Shown here one piece after another: positions 19,433-28,946 of a stretch of DNA of 64,000 bases. The stretch spans positions 2,232,001 to 2,296,000 of the forward strand of contig NZ_CP049989.1 in the NCBI RefSeq assembly GCF_011388215.1, written 5' to 3'. The notes below the pieces were generated by a model. It made no database searches, was not told the DNA's origin, and worked only from the letters and a program-made list of their open reading frames with translations. Source of the DNA: Hydrogenophaga crocea (lineage in GTDB: Bacteria > Pseudomonadota > Gammaproteobacteria > Burkholderiales > Burkholderiaceae_C). The stretch's first letter is position 1; each line of letters opens with the position of its first letter. A program made the position numbers and the translations under genes.

Positions 19433-22019
19433 GCCGTCGTTGCCGCCCGAGCCGCCGCCGGCAGGCACACCGGTCCGGGTGGACCTGCCCGATTCGGCCG
19501 ACCTGAGACAGGCGCTGCTCTGGATGTGCCAGGGCCTGGGCGTGGCGGCCCTGCTGGTGGCCTTGCTCGACATCGCGCTGGCGCCCCCGGGCCGCAGCGA
19601 AGCCCCGATCGCGCTGTTCATGGCCCTGGTGGCGTGGGTCTGCTGGTACGGCCTGCGCCAGCGCCGGCTTTCACCGGTGGCGGTGGCGGGCGCGGTGATC
19701 CTTGGCGTGCTGGCCACGGCCACCGCCTCGGTGGTGGTCTACGGCTCGGTGCGCACCTCGGTCAATTTCCTGTTCGTGGGCGCGGTGGTGGGCGCGGGCA
19801 TCTTTCTCGGGCGCCGCACGCTGGTGGCGGTGCTGCTGGGCACGCTGGCGCTGCTCGCGGTGCTGATCGCCATCGAGAGCGGACCCGGCTTCGGCGGGCC
19901 GCCGCCCGATTTCCGCGTCGGCCTGCGCGTGTGGTTCACGCAGGCGGTGTCGCTCACCGCGGCGGGCCTCATGGTCATGCACATCCAGGCCGTGAACCAG
20001 CGCGCGCTGCGGCGCCTGCGCGAAGAACTCGAGCGGCGCCAGCAGACCGAGCTCGAACGCGACCGCAGCCTCGCGCGCTTCACGCGCATCTTCCGCTCGA
20101 GCCCCAGCCCCATGATCGCGCAGTCGGCGCGCAATGGCGCCATCCTCGACGTCAACCCCGCCTTCGAGCGCTGCTTCGGCTACCGCCGCAACCAGGTGCT
20201 GGGCCGCGAGGACACCTTCCTCTGGGCCGACCCGATGGAGCGCGAGCGCTACGTCGAGCGGCTCGCCAAGGAACGCACCATCGACAACCACCGCTGCCGC
20301 AGCCGGCGCGCCGACGGCAGCACCTTCGAGGCCATGATCTCGAGCGAGACCGGCAGCGAAGAAGAAGACCGGCTGATCATCTCCACCGTCACCGACGTGA
20401 CCAGCCGCGAGCAGCTGCTCGAACGCCTGCGCCGCTCCGAGGCGCTGTTCGCCACCGCCTTCAATTTCGCGCCGCTCAACCTCACGCTCTCGCGCCTGTC
20501 CGACGGCACCATCCTCGAGGTGAACCGGGCCGAAGACCGCGTGCAGGGCCTGACGGCCGATGAGCTCAAGGGCCGCACCTCGCTCGAGCTGGGCGTGTGG
20601 CTCAGCCCCGAAGAACGCCAGCGCTTCGTCGACCTGCTCGTGCGCGACGGCCACGTCGATGCCTACGAGACACGCATGCGCCACAAGGACGGCACGCTGG
20701 TCGACAGCCGCATCTGGGCCGAGGTGATCCAGATCGACGGCGAGCCCTGCATCCTCGCCAGCAGCATCAACATCAGCGACGAGAAGCGCCGCGAGGCGCT
20801 GCTGCTCGAGGTGGCCAAGGGCGTGGCCGCCGAGACTGGCGAAGCCTTTTTCAGCGCACTGGCGCAGCACCTGAGCGGCGCCATCGACGCCGGCATGGTG
20901 ATGGTGGCCGAGGTGCGCGACGACACCGTGCTCGACACCCTGGCCGTGTGGCGCGACGGGCGCCTGAGCCGCAACTTCGCCTTCAACGTGGCGGGCACGC
21001 CCTGCGCCGACACGCTGCGGCGCGACGGTCTCATGAGCTGCACGGTGAACCTGGCCGACCACTACCCCGCCGCGCCCCAGCTGCGCGCCCAGGGCTACCA
21101 GGCCTACATCGGCCTGGCGCTGCGCGACGCCGAGGGCCGGGCCATCGGTCTGCTGGGCGCGATGTGGCGCGAGCCGCTCACGATCAAGCCCGACACCCAG
21201 GCCCTGCTCTCGATCTTCGCGGCGCGCGCCAAGGCCGAGCTGGTGCGCCTGCGCAGCGAGCGCGAGATCGTGCGGCTCAACGAAACCCTGGAGCAGCGCG
21301 TGCGCGAACGCACGGCCGAGCTGCAAAAGCTCAACGCCGAGCTCGACGCCTTCGCCTACTCGGTCTCGCACGACCTCAAGTCGCCGCTGCGCGCCATCGA
21401 TGGCTTCACCCAGCTGCTCAAGGAGCAGATCGAGCCGATCGCCGACGAGGACACCCGCCAGCTGCTCGACCGCGTGCTCGGCTCCTCGGCGCGCATGGGC
21501 GCGATCATCAACGACCTGCTGGGCCTGGCGCGCGTGAGCCAGGGCGTGCTCCACCGCATGGAGATCGATCTCAGCGAGCTCGCACGCGCCGTGCTCGACC
21601 AGGAGCTCGCGCGCGAGCCGCAGCGCCAGGTGCGCGTGAGCCTGCAGCCGGGCCTGCTGGCCAATGTCGACCCCGACCTCGCGCGCATCGTGCTCGAAAA
21701 CCTGTTCGGCAACGCGCTCAAGTACACACGCCAGCGCGAGATCGCCGAGATCGCCTGGGGCCAGGACGGGGTGGACGAGAACGGCGTGCCGCGCTTCTTC
21801 CTGAGCGACAACGGCACGGGCTTCGACATGGCCTACGTCGACCAGCTCTTCAAGCCCTTCAAGCGGCTGCACCGCGCGCACGAGTTCGAGGGCACGGGCA
21901 TCGGCCTGGCCACGGTGCGCCGCATCATCGACCGCCACGGCGGCACCGTGACCGCGCACGGTGAACCCGGCGTGGGCGCGACCTTCCGCTTCAGCTTCGG
22001 CGAGGGCCCGACCGCGTAG
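19419..22019 (+). CDS. Membrane PAS/GAF sensor histidine kinase
   Basis: 866-residue hybrid-free sensor kinase. Order: about six hydrophobic segments (about 30-205) forming an integral membrane sensor; a short coiled coil; PAS1 (about 218-330); PAS2 (about 340-460); a GAF domain (about 465-610); a coiled coil; HisKA with phospho-acceptor His651 in SVSHDLKSPLRAIDGF; and HATPase_c with N box ENLFGNALKYT, SDNGTGFDM and GTGIGLATVRRII. The HisKA/ATPase pair resembles bacteriophytochrome- and cyanobacterial-type kinases (LKSPLRAI). GTG start inside the sulfurtransferase. No response regulator is adjacent, so it is an orphan here. Confidence 0.9.
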   Translation: MHEAEPSLPPEPPPAGTPVRVDLPDSADLRQALLWMCQGLGVAALLVALLDIALAPPGRSEAPIALFMALVAWVCWYGLRQRRLSPVAVAGAVILGVLATATASVVVYGSVRTSVNFLFVGAVVGAGIFLGRRTLVAVLLGTLALLAVLIAIESGPGFGGPPPDFRVGLRVWFTQAVSLTAAGLMVMHIQAVNQRALRRLREELERRQQTELERDRSLARFTRIFRSSPSPMIAQSARNGAILDVNPAFERCFGYRRNQVLGREDTFLWADPMERERYVERLAKERTIDNHRCRSRRADGSTFEAMISSETGSEEEDRLIISTVTDVTSREQLLERLRRSEALFATAFNFAPLNLTLSRLSDGTILEVNRAEDRVQGLTADELKGRTSLELGVWLSPEERQRFVDLLVRDGHVDAYETRMRHKDGTLVDSRIWAEVIQIDGEPCILASSINISDEKRREALLLEVAKGVAAETGEAFFSALAQHLSGAIDAGMVMVAEVRDDTVLDTLAVWRDGRLSRNFAFNVAGTPCADTLRRDGLMSCTVNLADHYPAAPQLRAQGYQAYIGLALRDAEGRAIGLLGAMWREPLTIKPDTQALLSIFAARAKAELVRLRSEREIVRLNETLEQRVRERTAELQKLNAELDAFAYSVSHDLKSPLRAIDGFTQLLKEQIEPIADEDTRQLLDRVLGSSARMGAIINDLLGLARVSQGVLHRMEIDLSELARAVLDQELAREPQRQVRVSLQPGLLANVDPDLARIVLENLFGNALKYTRQREIAEIAWGQDGVDENGVPRFFLSDNGTGFDMAYVDQLFKPFKRLHRAHEFEGTGIGLATVRRIIDRHGGTVTAHGEPGVGATFRFSFGEGPTA

Positions 22020-22025
22020 GCCCGT

Positions 22026-22877
22026 TCAATGGCCGGCGTGGGCGAGGCCGCTCACCACGGTGACCAGGGCGATGCCCGCCACCAGCCAGACCACCTGGGC
22101 CACGGTCTCGCGCAGGCCCAGGCGCTTCTGCAGTTGCGGGATCAGGTCGGCCAGCGCCACGTAGACGAAGCTGCTCGACGCCGCCACCAGGAAATACGGC
22201 AGCCATTCTTCGAGCCGCACCAGCAGGAAGTAACCCACCAGGCCGCCCAGCGCCGTGACCGTGCCCGCGAGCGAGACCTTCACCAGCGCCGCGCGCTGCG
22301 TGCCCGAGGTCTGGCGCAGCACCACCAGGTCGCCCATGTGGTGCGGCACCTCGTGGGCCATCACCGCGAGCGCGGCCACCACGCCCAGGCGCAGGTCGGC
22401 CATGAAGGCCGAGGCGATCAGGATGCCGTCGCCGAAGGCGTGCACGCTGTCGCCGAGCAGCACGGCCCAGCCGCCCGCGCGGCGCTCGCCGGCGTGGGCG
22501 TGGCCGTGGTGGTGGTGCGCATGAGCATGGGCATGCGCGTGGCTGTGGCCCTCATGGCCCCGGGCGTGTTCGTGCGCGTGGTCCGGCCCCTGCCCGTGCT
22601 CGTGGCCGTGGTGCCAGAGCTCGGCCTTGTCGAGCAGGAAGAAGAACACCAGGCCGCCCAGCAGCAGCGCGAACAACTCGTGCGCGCCGGCCGCGCTCTC
22701 GAAGGCCTCGGGCAGCAGGTGCATGAAGGCCGTGGCCATGAGCGCGCCGGCCGCCAGGCTCAGCATGTGCTGCGTGAAACGGGCCAGCATCGCAAAGCCC
22801 AGCAGGGCCGCGATCCACACGCTGCCGACACCGGCCGCGACGGTGCCCACGAGGATGGCCAACAAGGTCATGTGCAT
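22026..22877 (-). CDS. ZIP-family metal transporter with His-rich loop
   Basis: Zn/Fe-type ZIP permease, 283 residues, eight helices. The metal-site helices are clear: LGDSVHAFGDGILIASAF (TM4) and AVMAHEVPHHMGDLVVLRQ (TM5). The TM3-TM4 loop (about 85-130) holds more than 15 histidines in HAH/HGH repeats, typical of metal-sensing or -binding loops. Related proteins are annotated as zinc importers or ZIP13-like; direction is not evident. Convergent with the kinase; start MHMTLL or, two codons later, MTLLA. Confidence 0.88.
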   Translation of the reverse strand: MHMTLLAILVGTVAAGVGSVWIAALLGFAMLARFTQHMLSLAAGALMATAFMHLLPEAFESAAGAHELFALLLGGLVFFFLLDKAELWHHGHEHGQGPDHAHEHARGHEGHSHAHAHAHAHHHHGHAHAGERRAGGWAVLLGDSVHAFGDGILIASAFMADLRLGVVAALAVMAHEVPHHMGDLVVLRQTSGTQRAALVKVSLAGTVTALGGLVGYFLLVRLEEWLPYFLVAASSSFVYVALADLIPQLQKRLGLRETVAQVVWLVAGIALVTVVSGLAHAGH

Positions 22878-22885
22878 TCACCACG

Positions 22886-22910
22886 AAAAAAAGGCCGCCC
22901 GGGGGCGGCC
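22886..22910 (-). terminator. Intrinsic terminator after the dienelactone-hydrolase-like gene
   Basis: On the reverse strand an eight-pair GC stem (22903-22910 with 22893-22900, loop of two) is followed by seven U (22886-22892). It separates this gene from the ZIP gene downstream. Confidence 0.8.
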
Positions 22911-22933
22911 TTCGTTGAGGAGCGGGCCTGGCG

Positions 22934-23833
22934 TCAGGCCACACCGTGCTGTTTGAACCAGGCCAGCGCGCGCTTCCAGCCATCTTCGGCGGGCTCCTTG
23001 CGGAAGCTCGGCCGGTAATCGGCGTGGAAGGCGTGCGGGGCGTCCGGGTACACCACGAAGGTCGAGGATCTGGCCGCCGCACTGCCGGCGGCCAAAGCGG
23101 TTTTCATCTTATCAACCGTGTCAAGCGGGATGCCGGTGTCGGCGCCGCCGTACAGGCCCAGCACCGGGCCGTGCAGCTGGCCGGCCACGTCCACCGGGTT
23201 CTTCGGCGTGAGCGCGTTCTGCTGGCCCACGAGCCGGCCGTACCAGGCGACGCCGGCCTTCACCGCGGGGTTGTGCGCGCTGTAGAGCCACACCTGGCGG
23301 CCACCCCAGCAAAAACCGGTCACGCCGAGCTTGCTCACATCGCCGCCGTTCGCGCCGGCCCATTTCACGGTGGCGTCGAGGTCGGCCAGCACCTGCGGGT
23401 CGGGCACCTTGCTGATCACCTCGGCGATCAGCTTGGCCATTTCGCCGTAGCTCTGGGGGTCGCCCTGGCGCACGAACAGCTCGGGCGCGATCGCCAGGTA
23501 GCCGGCGCGCGCGAAGCGGCGCGCGGTGTCGGCGATGTACTCGTGCACGCCGAAGATCTCGGACAGCACCAGCACCACGGGCAGGCCGGTCTTGCCCGCG
23601 GGCGCGGCGCGGTAGGCGGGCATCTGGAAGCCGTTGACGTCGATCATCACCTCGCCCACGGTGAGCCCGTCGCTGGGCGTTTTGATCGCGGTCTGCGCCA
23701 TCAACGGCGTGGCCGCGGCGGCGTAGCCCACACCCAGCGCGGCCTTGAGCGCGGTACGGCGCGTGGCACCGCGCTCGGTGCTCTCACCGGGCAGCAGGGC
23801 CTCGGCGTCGCGGGTCAGGTTCTGGTCCAGCAT
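22934..23833 (-). CDS. Dienelactone hydrolase-family protein, exported
   Basis: Alpha/beta hydrolase of about 299 residues. The DLH nucleophile elbow is GVTGFCWGGRQ (Cys nucleophile), with the acid in GLYGGADTGIP and the histidine in PDAPHAFHADYR. A twin-arginine-like leader (ATRRTALKAALGVGYAAAATPLMAQ, given here only as its position, residues about 23-47) suggests export. Start MLDQNLT is preferred to the in-frame upstream ATG at 23893, which would lie almost on polA's stop. Despite the family name, the substrate is unknown, and no chlorocatechol genes are near. Confidence 0.85.
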   Translation of the reverse strand: MLDQNLTRDAEALLPGESTERGATRRTALKAALGVGYAAAATPLMAQTAIKTPSDGLTVGEVMIDVNGFQMPAYRAAPAGKTGLPVVLVLSEIFGVHEYIADTARRFARAGYLAIAPELFVRQGDPQSYGEMAKLIAEVISKVPDPQVLADLDATVKWAGANGGDVSKLGVTGFCWGGRQVWLYSAHNPAVKAGVAWYGRLVGQQNALTPKNPVDVAGQLHGPVLGLYGGADTGIPLDTVDKMKTALAAGSAAARSSTFVVYPDAPHAFHADYRPSFRKEPAEDGWKRALAWFKQHGVA

Positions 23834-23897
23834 GCGTGTCTCCTCTGTGGGGGTTGAAAGCGGGGCAGATTCTGACCGCGGCCGAAGGTTCACGCGC

Positions 23898-26687
23898 TCA
23901 ATGGGCCTTTTCCCAGTTCGGGCCCACGCCCACCTCGGCCAGCAAGGGCACCTTGAGCGCGGCCACGTCCGCCATCAGGCGCGGCACCTCGGTGCGCACC
24001 CAGTCGACCTCGGCCTCGGGCACCTCGAACACCAGTTCGTCGTGCACCTGCATGATCATCTTCGTGCCACGCTGCTGCGCATCGATCGCGGCCTGCACCG
24101 CGACCATGCTGAGCTTGATCAGGTCGGCCGCCGTGCCCTGCATGGGGGCGTTGATGGCGGCGCGCTCGGCCGCGCCACGGCGGGGGCCGTTGGGGCTGTT
24201 GATCTCGGGCAGGTAGAGGCGGCGACCGAACACGGTCTCCACGTAGCCCTTGCTCTTGGCGCTCTGGCGCGTCTCGTCCATGTAGCGCTTGACGCCCTCG
24301 AAGCGCTCGAAATAGCGCTGGATGTAGTTCTTGGCCGCGGTGTTGTCGATGCCCAGGGCCTTGGCCAGGCCGAAGGCGCTCATGCCGTAGATGAGGCCGA
24401 AGTTGATCACCTTGGCATAGCGGCGCTGTTCGCTGCTGACCTGGGCCAGCTCCACGCCGAACACCTCGGCCGCGGTCGCGCGGTGCACGTCCTGGCCTTC
24501 GTGGAAGGCGCGCAGCAGGGCCGCGTCTTCGCTGATGTGGGCCATGATGCGCAGCTCGATCTGCGAGTAGTCGGCGCTGGCGATCACGCGGCCCGCGGGC
24601 GCCACGAAGGCCTCGCGCACGCGCCGGCCTTCGGCGGTGCGAATGGGGATGTTCTGCAGGTTGGGGTCGTTGCTCGAAAGCCGGCCCGTGACCGCCACGG
24701 CCTGCGCGTAGTGCGTGTGCACGCGGCCGGTGCGCGGGTTGGCCATCTGCGCGAGCTTGTCGGTGTAGGTGCCCTTGAGCTTGGACAGGCTGCGGTGCTC
24801 GAGGATCTTGGCCGGCAGCGGATAGTCCTCGGCGAGCTTCTCGAGCACCTCTTCGTCGGTGCTGCGCGCGCCGGTGGCGGTCTTCTTGATCACGGGCAGG
24901 CCGAGCTTGTCGAAGAAGATCTCGCCCAACTGCTTGGGGCTGCCCAGGTTGAAGGGCTGGCCCGCGATGGCATAGGCCTCCTGCTCCAGCGCCACGATGC
25001 GCTGGCCCAGTTCGTGGCTTTGCGCGGCCAGCGTGGGCGCGTCGATCAGCACGCCGTTGCGCTCGATGCGGAACAGCGCCTCGCTGCTCTGCATCTCGAG
25101 TTCGTAGATGAAGCGCAGCTTGTCGTCGGCCTGCAGCCGCGGCCAGAGCACGCGGTGCACGTCCAGCGTCTGGTCGCTGTCTTCGCACGAGTACTCGGCG
25201 GCCTTGGCCACGTCGACCTGCGCGAACGGGATCTGGTGCGCGCCCTTGCCGCACAGGTCTTCGTAGCCGATGCCCTTGCGGCCGGTGTGGCGCTCGGCCA
25301 GGCTTTCCAGGCTGTGCGGCTTGTGCACCTCGAGCACATAGCTTTGCAGCATGGTGTCGTGCGCATAACCGCGCACCTGAATGCCGTGGTTGGCGAACAC
25401 GTGGCGGTCGTACTTGACGTGCTGGCCGAGCTTGGGCTTGGCGGGGTTCTCGAGCCAGGGCTTGAGGCGCGCCAGCACCTCGTCGAAGGGCAGCTGCTCG
25501 GGCGCGTCGGGCCCCGCATGGCGCAGCGGGATGTAGGCCGCCTCGCCGGGCGTGACGCTGAACGAGATGCCCACGATCTCGGCCACCATCTCGTCGAGCG
25601 AGGTGGTCTCGGTGTCCAGCGCCACGAGCTCGGCGGCCTCGATCTTCTCGAGCCAGGCGTCGAGCTGCGCCCAGCTCAGGAGCGTCTCGTAGCGCAGTGC
25701 GGGGCGATCGGCCGCGACCACGGGCGGCTCGTCGAACAGGCCCTGGGTCATGCCCGGGTCCACCGCGGTGGACCCGCCGGCCACGGGCGCGTCCTGGCCG
25801 GCCGCGGCCTTGGCCGCGAGCGACTTGAAGCCGTACTTCTCGTAGAAGTCCTTGAGCGCGGCGTTGTCGGGCTCGCCCATCTTCACCGCGTCGAGCGCGG
25901 GCAGGCCGGGCACATGGCCATTGAGGTCGCAATCGGTCTTGATGGTCACGAGCTGGCGGCCCGTGGGCAGCCAGTCGAGCGCCTTGCGCAGGTTCTCGCC
26001 CGCCACGCCCTTGATCTCGCCGGCGCGCGCCACCAGCGCGTCGAGCGAGCCGTATTCGTTGAGCCACTTGGCGGCCGTCTTGGGGCCCACCTTTTCCACC
26101 CCGGGCACGTTGTCCACCGGGTCGCCGACCAGGGTCTGGTAATCGACCATCAGGTGCGCGGGCACACCGAACTCGGCCTGCACGCCCGCGAGGTCGCGGC
26201 GCTTGCCGCTCATGGTGTCGATGATGGCGATCTGCTCGTTCACGAGCTGCGCCAGGTCCTTGTCGCCGCTGCTGATCACCACCTGCAAGCCCTGTTCGGC
26301 GGCGGCGCGCGCGAGCGTGCCGATCACGTCGTCGGCCTCCACGCCGGGCACGTCGAGCACCGGAAAGCCCAGCAGGCGCACCACCTCGTGGATCGGGGGG
26401 ATCTGCGCGCGCAGGTCGTCGGGCATGGGGCTGCGGTGGCCCTTGTACTCGGGGTAGAGCGCGTCGCGGAAGGTCGGGCCCGAGGCGTCGAAGACGCAGG
26501 CCGCGAAGGCGGCCGGCACCTCTTTGCGCAGGCTCTGCATCATGTTGATCATGCCGCGGATGGCGCCGGTGGCCGGGCTGGCCGGGTCGCCGGGCACGGC
26601 CCGCAGATCGGGCATGGCGTGGTAGGCGCGGTAGAGGTAGCTCGATCCGTCGATGAGCAGCAGCGTGCGGGCGGGGTCTTGCGTCAT
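23898..26687 (-). CDS. polA: DNA polymerase I
   Basis: Repair and Okazaki-fragment polymerase, about 929 residues with all three domains. The 5'-3' exonuclease spans about 1-300 (LLIDGSSYLYRAYHAMPDLR, VISSGDKDLAQLV, TLVGDPVDNVPGVEKVGPKT). The 3'-5' exonuclease keeps its acidic residues (LVALDTETTSLDEM). The polymerase domain has motif A ADYSQIELRIMAHIS, motif B RRYAKVINFGLIYGMSAFGL and motif C MQVHDELVFEVP. The MTQDPARTLLLIDGSS start is used; one three codons earlier is possible. Divergent from DUF2782-thrB. Confidence 0.97.
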   Translation of the reverse strand: MTQDPARTLLLIDGSSYLYRAYHAMPDLRAVPGDPASPATGAIRGMINMMQSLRKEVPAAFAACVFDASGPTFRDALYPEYKGHRSPMPDDLRAQIPPIHEVVRLLGFPVLDVPGVEADDVIGTLARAAAEQGLQVVISSGDKDLAQLVNEQIAIIDTMSGKRRDLAGVQAEFGVPAHLMVDYQTLVGDPVDNVPGVEKVGPKTAAKWLNEYGSLDALVARAGEIKGVAGENLRKALDWLPTGRQLVTIKTDCDLNGHVPGLPALDAVKMGEPDNAALKDFYEKYGFKSLAAKAAAGQDAPVAGGSTAVDPGMTQGLFDEPPVVAADRPALRYETLLSWAQLDAWLEKIEAAELVALDTETTSLDEMVAEIVGISFSVTPGEAAYIPLRHAGPDAPEQLPFDEVLARLKPWLENPAKPKLGQHVKYDRHVFANHGIQVRGYAHDTMLQSYVLEVHKPHSLESLAERHTGRKGIGYEDLCGKGAHQIPFAQVDVAKAAEYSCEDSDQTLDVHRVLWPRLQADDKLRFIYELEMQSSEALFRIERNGVLIDAPTLAAQSHELGQRIVALEQEAYAIAGQPFNLGSPKQLGEIFFDKLGLPVIKKTATGARSTDEEVLEKLAEDYPLPAKILEHRSLSKLKGTYTDKLAQMANPRTGRVHTHYAQAVAVTGRLSSNDPNLQNIPIRTAEGRRVREAFVAPAGRVIASADYSQIELRIMAHISEDAALLRAFHEGQDVHRATAAEVFGVELAQVSSEQRRYAKVINFGLIYGMSAFGLAKALGIDNTAAKNYIQRYFERFEGVKRYMDETRQSAKSKGYVETVFGRRLYLPEINSPNGPRRGAAERAAINAPMQGTAADLIKLSMVAVQAAIDAQQRGTKMIMQVHDELVFEVPEAEVDWVRTEVPRLMADVAALKVPLLAEVGVGPNWEKAH

Positions 26688-26765
26688 GGCGCCCATTGTC
26701 GGGGATGGCCGCGCCCAAGCCCTCGGCGGCAGCGCGGCCACGGTCGCGCTGCCTACAATGCCGGG

Positions 26766-27086
26766 ATGGTCCGAACCGCCCCGCCCGCCCTTGCCCTGGC
26801 CGCCCTGCTGACGGCCGCCAGCGCCGCCGCCCAGACGCCGCCCGCCGAGTCGCCGCCGCCCCAGCGCGCCGCGGGCGACCGCATCGAGCGCATCACCAAC
26901 GAAGACGCGCTCACCCGCATCGACGAGCTGCGTGTGGACGGCCAGACGCAGTCGATCCAGGTCACGCCCAAGAACGGCGCGCCGGCCTACCAGATCAAGC
27001 CGCTGGCCCCGGGCCAGACGCCGGGCGAGAACGGCCGCCCCTCGGGCAATGCGGGGCGCAGCAGCTGGCGCGTGCTCGATTTCTGA
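26766..27086 (+). CDS. DUF2782-family periplasmic protein
   Basis: 106 residues: signal peptide (LALAALLTAASAAAQ), a proline-rich linker, and a compact beta domain (RIERITNEDALTRIDELRVD, QSIQVTPKNGAPAYQIKPL) ending GRSSWRVLDF. This matches the DUF2782 family, which in Pseudomonas also lies between polA and thrB. Function unknown. thrB follows after seven bases. Confidence 0.8.
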   Translation: MVRTAPPALALAALLTAASAAAQTPPAESPPPQRAAGDRIERITNEDALTRIDELRVDGQTQSIQVTPKNGAPAYQIKPLAPGQTPGENGRPSGNAGRSSWRVLDF

Positions 27087-27093
27087 CCGCGCC

Positions 27094-28089
27094 ATGGCTG
27101 TCTACACCGAAGTCCCGTTCGCGGAAGCCGCCGCCCTGCTCGAGCGCCTGAACCTGGGCACGCTCACCGAGCTGCGCGGCATCCAGGGCGGCATCGAGAA
27201 CACCAACTACTTCGTCACCAGCGAGCGCGAGGGCCAGACCGTGGAGCACGTGCTCACGGTGTTCGAGCGCCTGGGGTTCGAGCACTTGCCGTTCTACCTG
27301 CACCTCATGAAGCACCTGGCCACGCACGGCGTGCCGGTGCCCGAGCCCGCGGCCGACGCACGCGGCGAGATCCTGCACACGGTGCAGGGCAAGCCCGCGG
27401 CGGTGGTCGACAAACTGCGCGGCGCGAGCGAGCTCGCCCCCGGCGCGGCGCACTGCGCGGCCGTGGGCGCGCTGCTTGCGCGCATGCACCTGGTGGGCCG
27501 CGACTTCGACCGCCAGCAGCCCAACCTGCGCGGTCTGCCCTGGTGGAACGAGACCGTGCCCGTGGTGCTGCCCTTTCTCGCGCCCGAACAGGCCGCGCTG
27601 CTGCGCGCCGAGCTGGCCTACCAGAACCACATCGCCGAGGGCAGCGCCTACAAGGCCCTGCCGCGCGGCCCGATCCACGCCGACCTGTTCCGCGACAACG
27701 TGATGTTCGACGGCGAGGCCGTGAGCGGCTTCTTCGACTTCTACTTCGCGGGCGTGGACACTTGGCTGTTCGACCTCGCGGTGTGCCTCAACGACTGGTG
27801 CGTGCGCCACGGTGGCGAGCGCGACGGCGAGCCCGTGCCCGAACTGCAGCAGGCCTTCCTGAACGCCTACGAGGGCGTGCGCCCGCTCACCGCCGCCGAG
27901 CGCACGCTGCTGCCGGCCCTGCTGCGCGCGGGCGCGCTGCGCTTCTGGCTCTCGCGCCTGTGGGACCTGCACCTGCCGCGCGAGGCCGCGCTGCTCAAGC
28001 CGCACGATCCGGGCCACTTCGAGCGCGTGCTGCGCGCGCGCCTGCCGCTGGCGGCGCCCACGCGCCCCGCAGAAACGGCCGCCGCATGA
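27094..28089 (+). CDS. thrB: Homoserine kinase, type II (aminoglycoside-kinase fold)
   Basis: Phosphorylates homoserine for threonine synthesis. 331 residues. It is the APH-fold homoserine kinase found in beta- and pseudomonads rather than the GHMP-type ThrB: GIQGGIENTNYFV near residue 32, the catalytic loop GPIHADLFRDNVMFDG, and metal-binding SGFFDFYFAGVDTWLFDLAV. The ATG at 27094 matches the family start (MAVYTEVPFAEA). Its stop overlaps the next gene's ATG (ATGA, 28086-28089). Confidence 0.95.
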   Translation: MAVYTEVPFAEAAALLERLNLGTLTELRGIQGGIENTNYFVTSEREGQTVEHVLTVFERLGFEHLPFYLHLMKHLATHGVPVPEPAADARGEILHTVQGKPAAVVDKLRGASELAPGAAHCAAVGALLARMHLVGRDFDRQQPNLRGLPWWNETVPVVLPFLAPEQAALLRAELAYQNHIAEGSAYKALPRGPIHADLFRDNVMFDGEAVSGFFDFYFAGVDTWLFDLAVCLNDWCVRHGGERDGEPVPELQQAFLNAYEGVRPLTAAERTLLPALLRAGALRFWLSRLWDLHLPREAALLKPHDPGHFERVLRARLPLAAPTRPAETAAA

Positions 28090-28880
28090 GACTGCACGTC
28101 AACACCGCCGGCACCGGCTGGCAGTGGGTCAAGCGCGGCATGCGCACCTTCTTTCGCCAGCCGCTGGCGCTGACCGGCCTGTTCTTCATGTTCATGGTCG
28201 TGGCCTCGCTGCTGTCGCTGGTGCCCGTGGTGGGCACGGCGCTGTCGCTGGTGCTGGTGCCGGCCGCCACCCTGGGCCTCATGGCCGCCACGCGCGAGGC
28301 CGAACAGAAGCGCTTCCCCATGCCCACGGTGCTGGCGCTGGCCTTTCGCGGCGGCCCCGAGCGCACGCGGGCCATGCTGGTGCTCGGCGGCCTGTACGCG
28401 ATCGCGGTGCTGGCCGTGATCACCGTGGCCAACCTGTTCAGCGGCCCCGCGCCCCTGCCCGCGCCCGAGACCGGCGACATGGGCGCCGAGGCCATGGGCC
28501 TGGTGGTGCGCCCGGGCATGCTCGCGGCCATGCTGCTGTACCTGCCGGTCTCGCTGGCCTTTTGGCACGCGCCGCCGCTGGTGTACTGGCACGGCGTGAA
28601 GCCGGCCAAGAGCCTGTTCTTCAGCCTCGTGGCCTGCTGGGGCAACAAGGGCGCGCTCACGGTGTTCACCCTGGGCTGGATGGGCGTGTTCATGGCCTTC
28701 GGCCTCGCGCTGGGCCTGATCAGCTCGCTGCTCGGCGGCGCGGCGGCCTTCCAGGTGGTGCTCTACCCGCTCGTGCTGCTGATGGCGGCGATGTTCCACA
28801 CCTCCCTGTGGTTCAGCTTCCGCGACAGCTTCCGTTTCGACGACGAGGCCACCGACGCCGCGGACTCCACCGCGGCCTGA
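28086..28880 (+). CDS. BPSS1780-family membrane protein
   Basis: 264 residues with six hydrophobic segments. The opening GWQWVKRGMRTFFRQPLALT then LFFMFMVVASLLSLVPVVG is characteristic of the BPSS1780 family, a conserved betaproteobacterial integral membrane protein of unknown function. The internal VYWHGVKPAKSLFFSLVACW is also conserved. It is translationally coupled to thrB and ends before a strong terminator. Confidence 0.8.
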   Translation: MRLHVNTAGTGWQWVKRGMRTFFRQPLALTGLFFMFMVVASLLSLVPVVGTALSLVLVPAATLGLMAATREAEQKRFPMPTVLALAFRGGPERTRAMLVLGGLYAIAVLAVITVANLFSGPAPLPAPETGDMGAEAMGLVVRPGMLAAMLLYLPVSLAFWHAPPLVYWHGVKPAKSLFFSLVACWGNKGALTVFTLGWMGVFMAFGLALGLISSLLGGAAAFQVVLYPLVLLMAAMFHTSLWFSFRDSFRFDDEATDAADSTAA

Positions 28881-28894
28881 AGCGCCTCCCACGC

Positions 28895-28930
28895 AAAAGC
28901 CCGCACGGGTTTCCCCGTGCGGGCTTTTTT
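28895..28930. terminator. Bidirectional terminator between BPSS1780 and phoX
   Basis: Eleven GC-rich pairs (28899-28909 with 28914-28924), flanked by AAAA on the left and TTTTTT on the right, work in both directions. They serve the convergent thrB and phoX transcripts. Confidence 0.9.
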
Positions 28931-28946
28931 CATGGCCTGGCCGCGA

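Noticed and set aside
22495..22590. His-codon tandem region in the ZIP gene as a CRISPR or DNA repeat
   Set aside because: It is coding repetition (HAH/HGH) in the TM3-TM4 loop, without regular spacers.
23745..27086. Open frame of more than 1,100 codons on the forward strand opposite polA
   Set aside because: High-GC antisense shadow: the product is Val/His/Arg-rich low-complexity with no motif, while polA on the other strand has all its motifs. Only the last 106 codons (26766 on) are a real gene.
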